Part shown: positions 62,431 through 64,000 of the stretch, one piece after another | Layout of the letters: every line of letters starts with the position of its first letter | How positions within the stretch are numbered: the stretch's first letter is position 1 | Origin: Struthio camelus | Lineage: Eukaryota > Chordata > Aves > Struthioniformes > Struthionidae | Direction of reading: 5' to 3' | Assembly (NCBI RefSeq): GCF_040807025.1 | Contig: NC_090942.1 | Span: 42,920,911-42,984,910 of the forward strand | Length of the DNA: 64,000 nucleotides | The notes under the pieces: generated by a model | Database searches by the model: none | What the model saw: the letters and a program-made list of their open reading frames with translations, nothing else | What the model was told of the DNA's origin: nothing | Program-made: the position numbers and the translations under genes

Positions 62431-63827
62431 ACCTCTGACCAACGCTGGAGAGAGGTACAAAGTGGAATCTAAAAACATTTCCAATAAAGTGCACATTTTT
62501 TTGCCTCAAAAATTAATGAAACCAAGGTCTTCTATCAAAAAGGAAGTCATTTGCACTCAGCATTCATTGCTATACTAACGCAGGTGAATTAATACTTCCT
62601 TTAGTTTTTAGCTACCACCTTTGTATCTGTTTTCATTCTTTCTGCAGAGGGTTATTAGAATCTACATTACTATGCTTCATTCTCCATTGTTTCCCCTCCA
62701 GTTCTTTATCATCTGGAGCAAGTCAGCCTACAAATGAGCAGAAGAGAAATAACCAAGGAGGTTTATCTTTATCAAATAATCCTCTCCTGGAGCAAATGAG
62801 TGCAGCTCTGTGGAATTCGACTGAGTCTTGCTGGATTTGTGAGTGGAATATTCAGCCTTAACTTGGCCCAAAATTCACAAAATATTCCATCTTGTTCTCT
62901 GTCATGATTGCTGTGCCTTGTATCACATTGCCATGGGACCTCCTCTCATCCACTCGTACCCTGATTTTAGTTAACCAGCTTGCACTTAATAGCAAGGAGT
63001 TCAAATATATTCTATATTCACACTCTCAAAATTAGGCGAACTTAGTGATATCATAATGGCATTTCAAAGACTTGAATTGTGCTTTACATTTCTCTGTTAT
63101 ATTAGTAAACTGTGTTGTTCTATGGTTGATATGACACACCGTAAGTGATCTGGCTAAATGAATCATAGGCTTTCTAAATTATTAAAAGGAAAATGTAGCT
63201 ATTAACATCACTTAAAATGTTATCTGTTACTATGCAGTTTAATTTCTATGAAAGGAAGATATTGTTATGCTCCATGAAGCAAGATGCAATATCCTTCCAC
63301 TACTACAAACATGAAAATGCTCCAAAATGTGACGTTCAGCCATCACATGCAGATAAGTAGTCAAACAATGAGTCTTCCTGAGTTCTCCATGAGCAGTGTA
63401 CTTGCACAAGATGTTGTTTCCTACCGACTGTGAAATCAGAGGTAAAACACCCAAACTAAGCTTTTGCTGATGAGTTCACCTTAGACAGGATGCTGTAAAG
63501 GTACACCAGGCATGGGGCATCTGCTGATTCACTGCTAGCCTCTGTGCACAGCATTGCAAAGAAAAAGCATCGGAAGACAGCTATTGGGAGTGTTCTAGCT
63601 CCTCAAACCAAGGTGAGAAAATCAGTCCCCTACCGCATGTATAACTCCATTGAGAGCAATAATTAATCATTCCATAGTTTTACTTCATTTCAGATGTCCT
63701 TCCAAATTTTGTTACAGGACATTTATCATTCATATGCAAAGTCAAGAAGCAAAAAATACTGTCAGGCACATATAAGAAGATAATGCATGAGATGAATCCA
63801 ATCAAGGGCCTTTGGCTGACTAACCGC

Positions 63828-63859
63828 AGACATCTACACACAGAAGTGTGTAGATGTCT
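63828..63859. repeat. perfect 14-bp inverted repeat (hairpin)
   Basis: AGACATCTACACAC (63828-63841), a 4-base loop AGAA, then its exact reverse complement GTGTGTAGATGTCT (63846-63859). Outside the 14 pairs the flanks do not pair, so the stem is short for an animal microRNA precursor. It may be a palindrome-generating mutation scar or a structured RNA element. Confidence 0.9.
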
Positions 63860-64000
63860 TACAGCACTTCCATCAGTTTCTGACAAGCCAAAAGCATGTG
63901 TTCTTCAGTGAGTTGTTAGGAAGAACACCAGATACTTAATAGTACTAGTGTCTTAACGATCCTTCCAGTCAACTTCAGGGAGAAAAATTAATCCCTGGTC

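Larger units (their letters stand above)
60790..63827. other. non-coding interval, no gene seen
   Basis: Apart from the two repeat traces listed separately, ordinary sequence. The 86-codon plus frame 62318-62578 overlaps the SINE-like trace and is not credible. Confidence 0.5.

Overview
This window reads as vertebrate nuclear DNA, most likely avian, and as non-coding: the inside of a gene desert or a very large intron. The best taxonomic marker is a clear CR1 (chicken repeat 1) LINE fragment at about 31957-32424. It lies on the minus strand, ends in the 8-bp ATTCTGTG-type tail repeats characteristic of CR1, and its C-terminal ORF2 reading frame is still open. CR1 also occurs in turtles and crocodilians. 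A bird is favoured because only one clear copy is present in 64 kb and because L1, Alu and B-type SINEs are absent. The species cannot be named from what is visible.

No host protein-coding exon, tRNA, rRNA or recognisable microRNA could be supported. The longest open frames (145 aa at 2005-2442, 133 aa at 27401-27802, 127 aa at 8862-9245, 125 aa at 38528-38905, 121 aa at 19512-19877 and 43982-44347) are about what chance gives in 64 kb of fairly AT-rich DNA. None resembles a known domain. No operon, origin, CRISPR array or other bacterial or phage feature is present.

Layout. 1-8.6 kb: unannotated DNA with worn ancient-repeat traces (a possible amniote repeat near 2.85 kb, a MIR-like SINE near 6.7 kb, an L2/MIR-type tail near 7.6 kb) and a three-copy 20-bp tandem repeat at 8.5 kb. 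8.6-17 kb: AT-rich sequence with a tandem octamer cluster at 13.68 kb. 17-24 kb: the most structured part. It holds a 62-bp near-identical sequence present twice in opposite orientation (17274-17334 and 23731-23792), a Z-DNA/G-quadruplex tract at 21.11 kb, a worn LINE at 21.94-22.2 kb and a MIR-like head at 23.6 kb. 24-32 kb: plain sequence with a 23-bp tandem duplication. 32 kb: the CR1 copy. 33-49 kb: plain sequence with an 80-bp AT microsatellite at 35.4 kb and GT, TA and CA microsatellites at 41.3, 47.0 and 49.3 kb. 50-64 kb: purine-rich tract at 53 kb, an isolated CpG-rich patch at 57 kb, SINE traces at 60.7 and 62.3 kb, and a perfect 14-bp-stem hairpin at 63.83 kb.

There are no genes here to work together, and no new coding system was found. 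The observations most worth checking are the inverted duplicated 62-mer, the perfect hairpin near the right edge, the non-B-DNA tract at 21.1 kb and the overlapping octamer motifs at 13.68 kb. Assignments of old repeats rest on remembered consensus patterns and were not computed.
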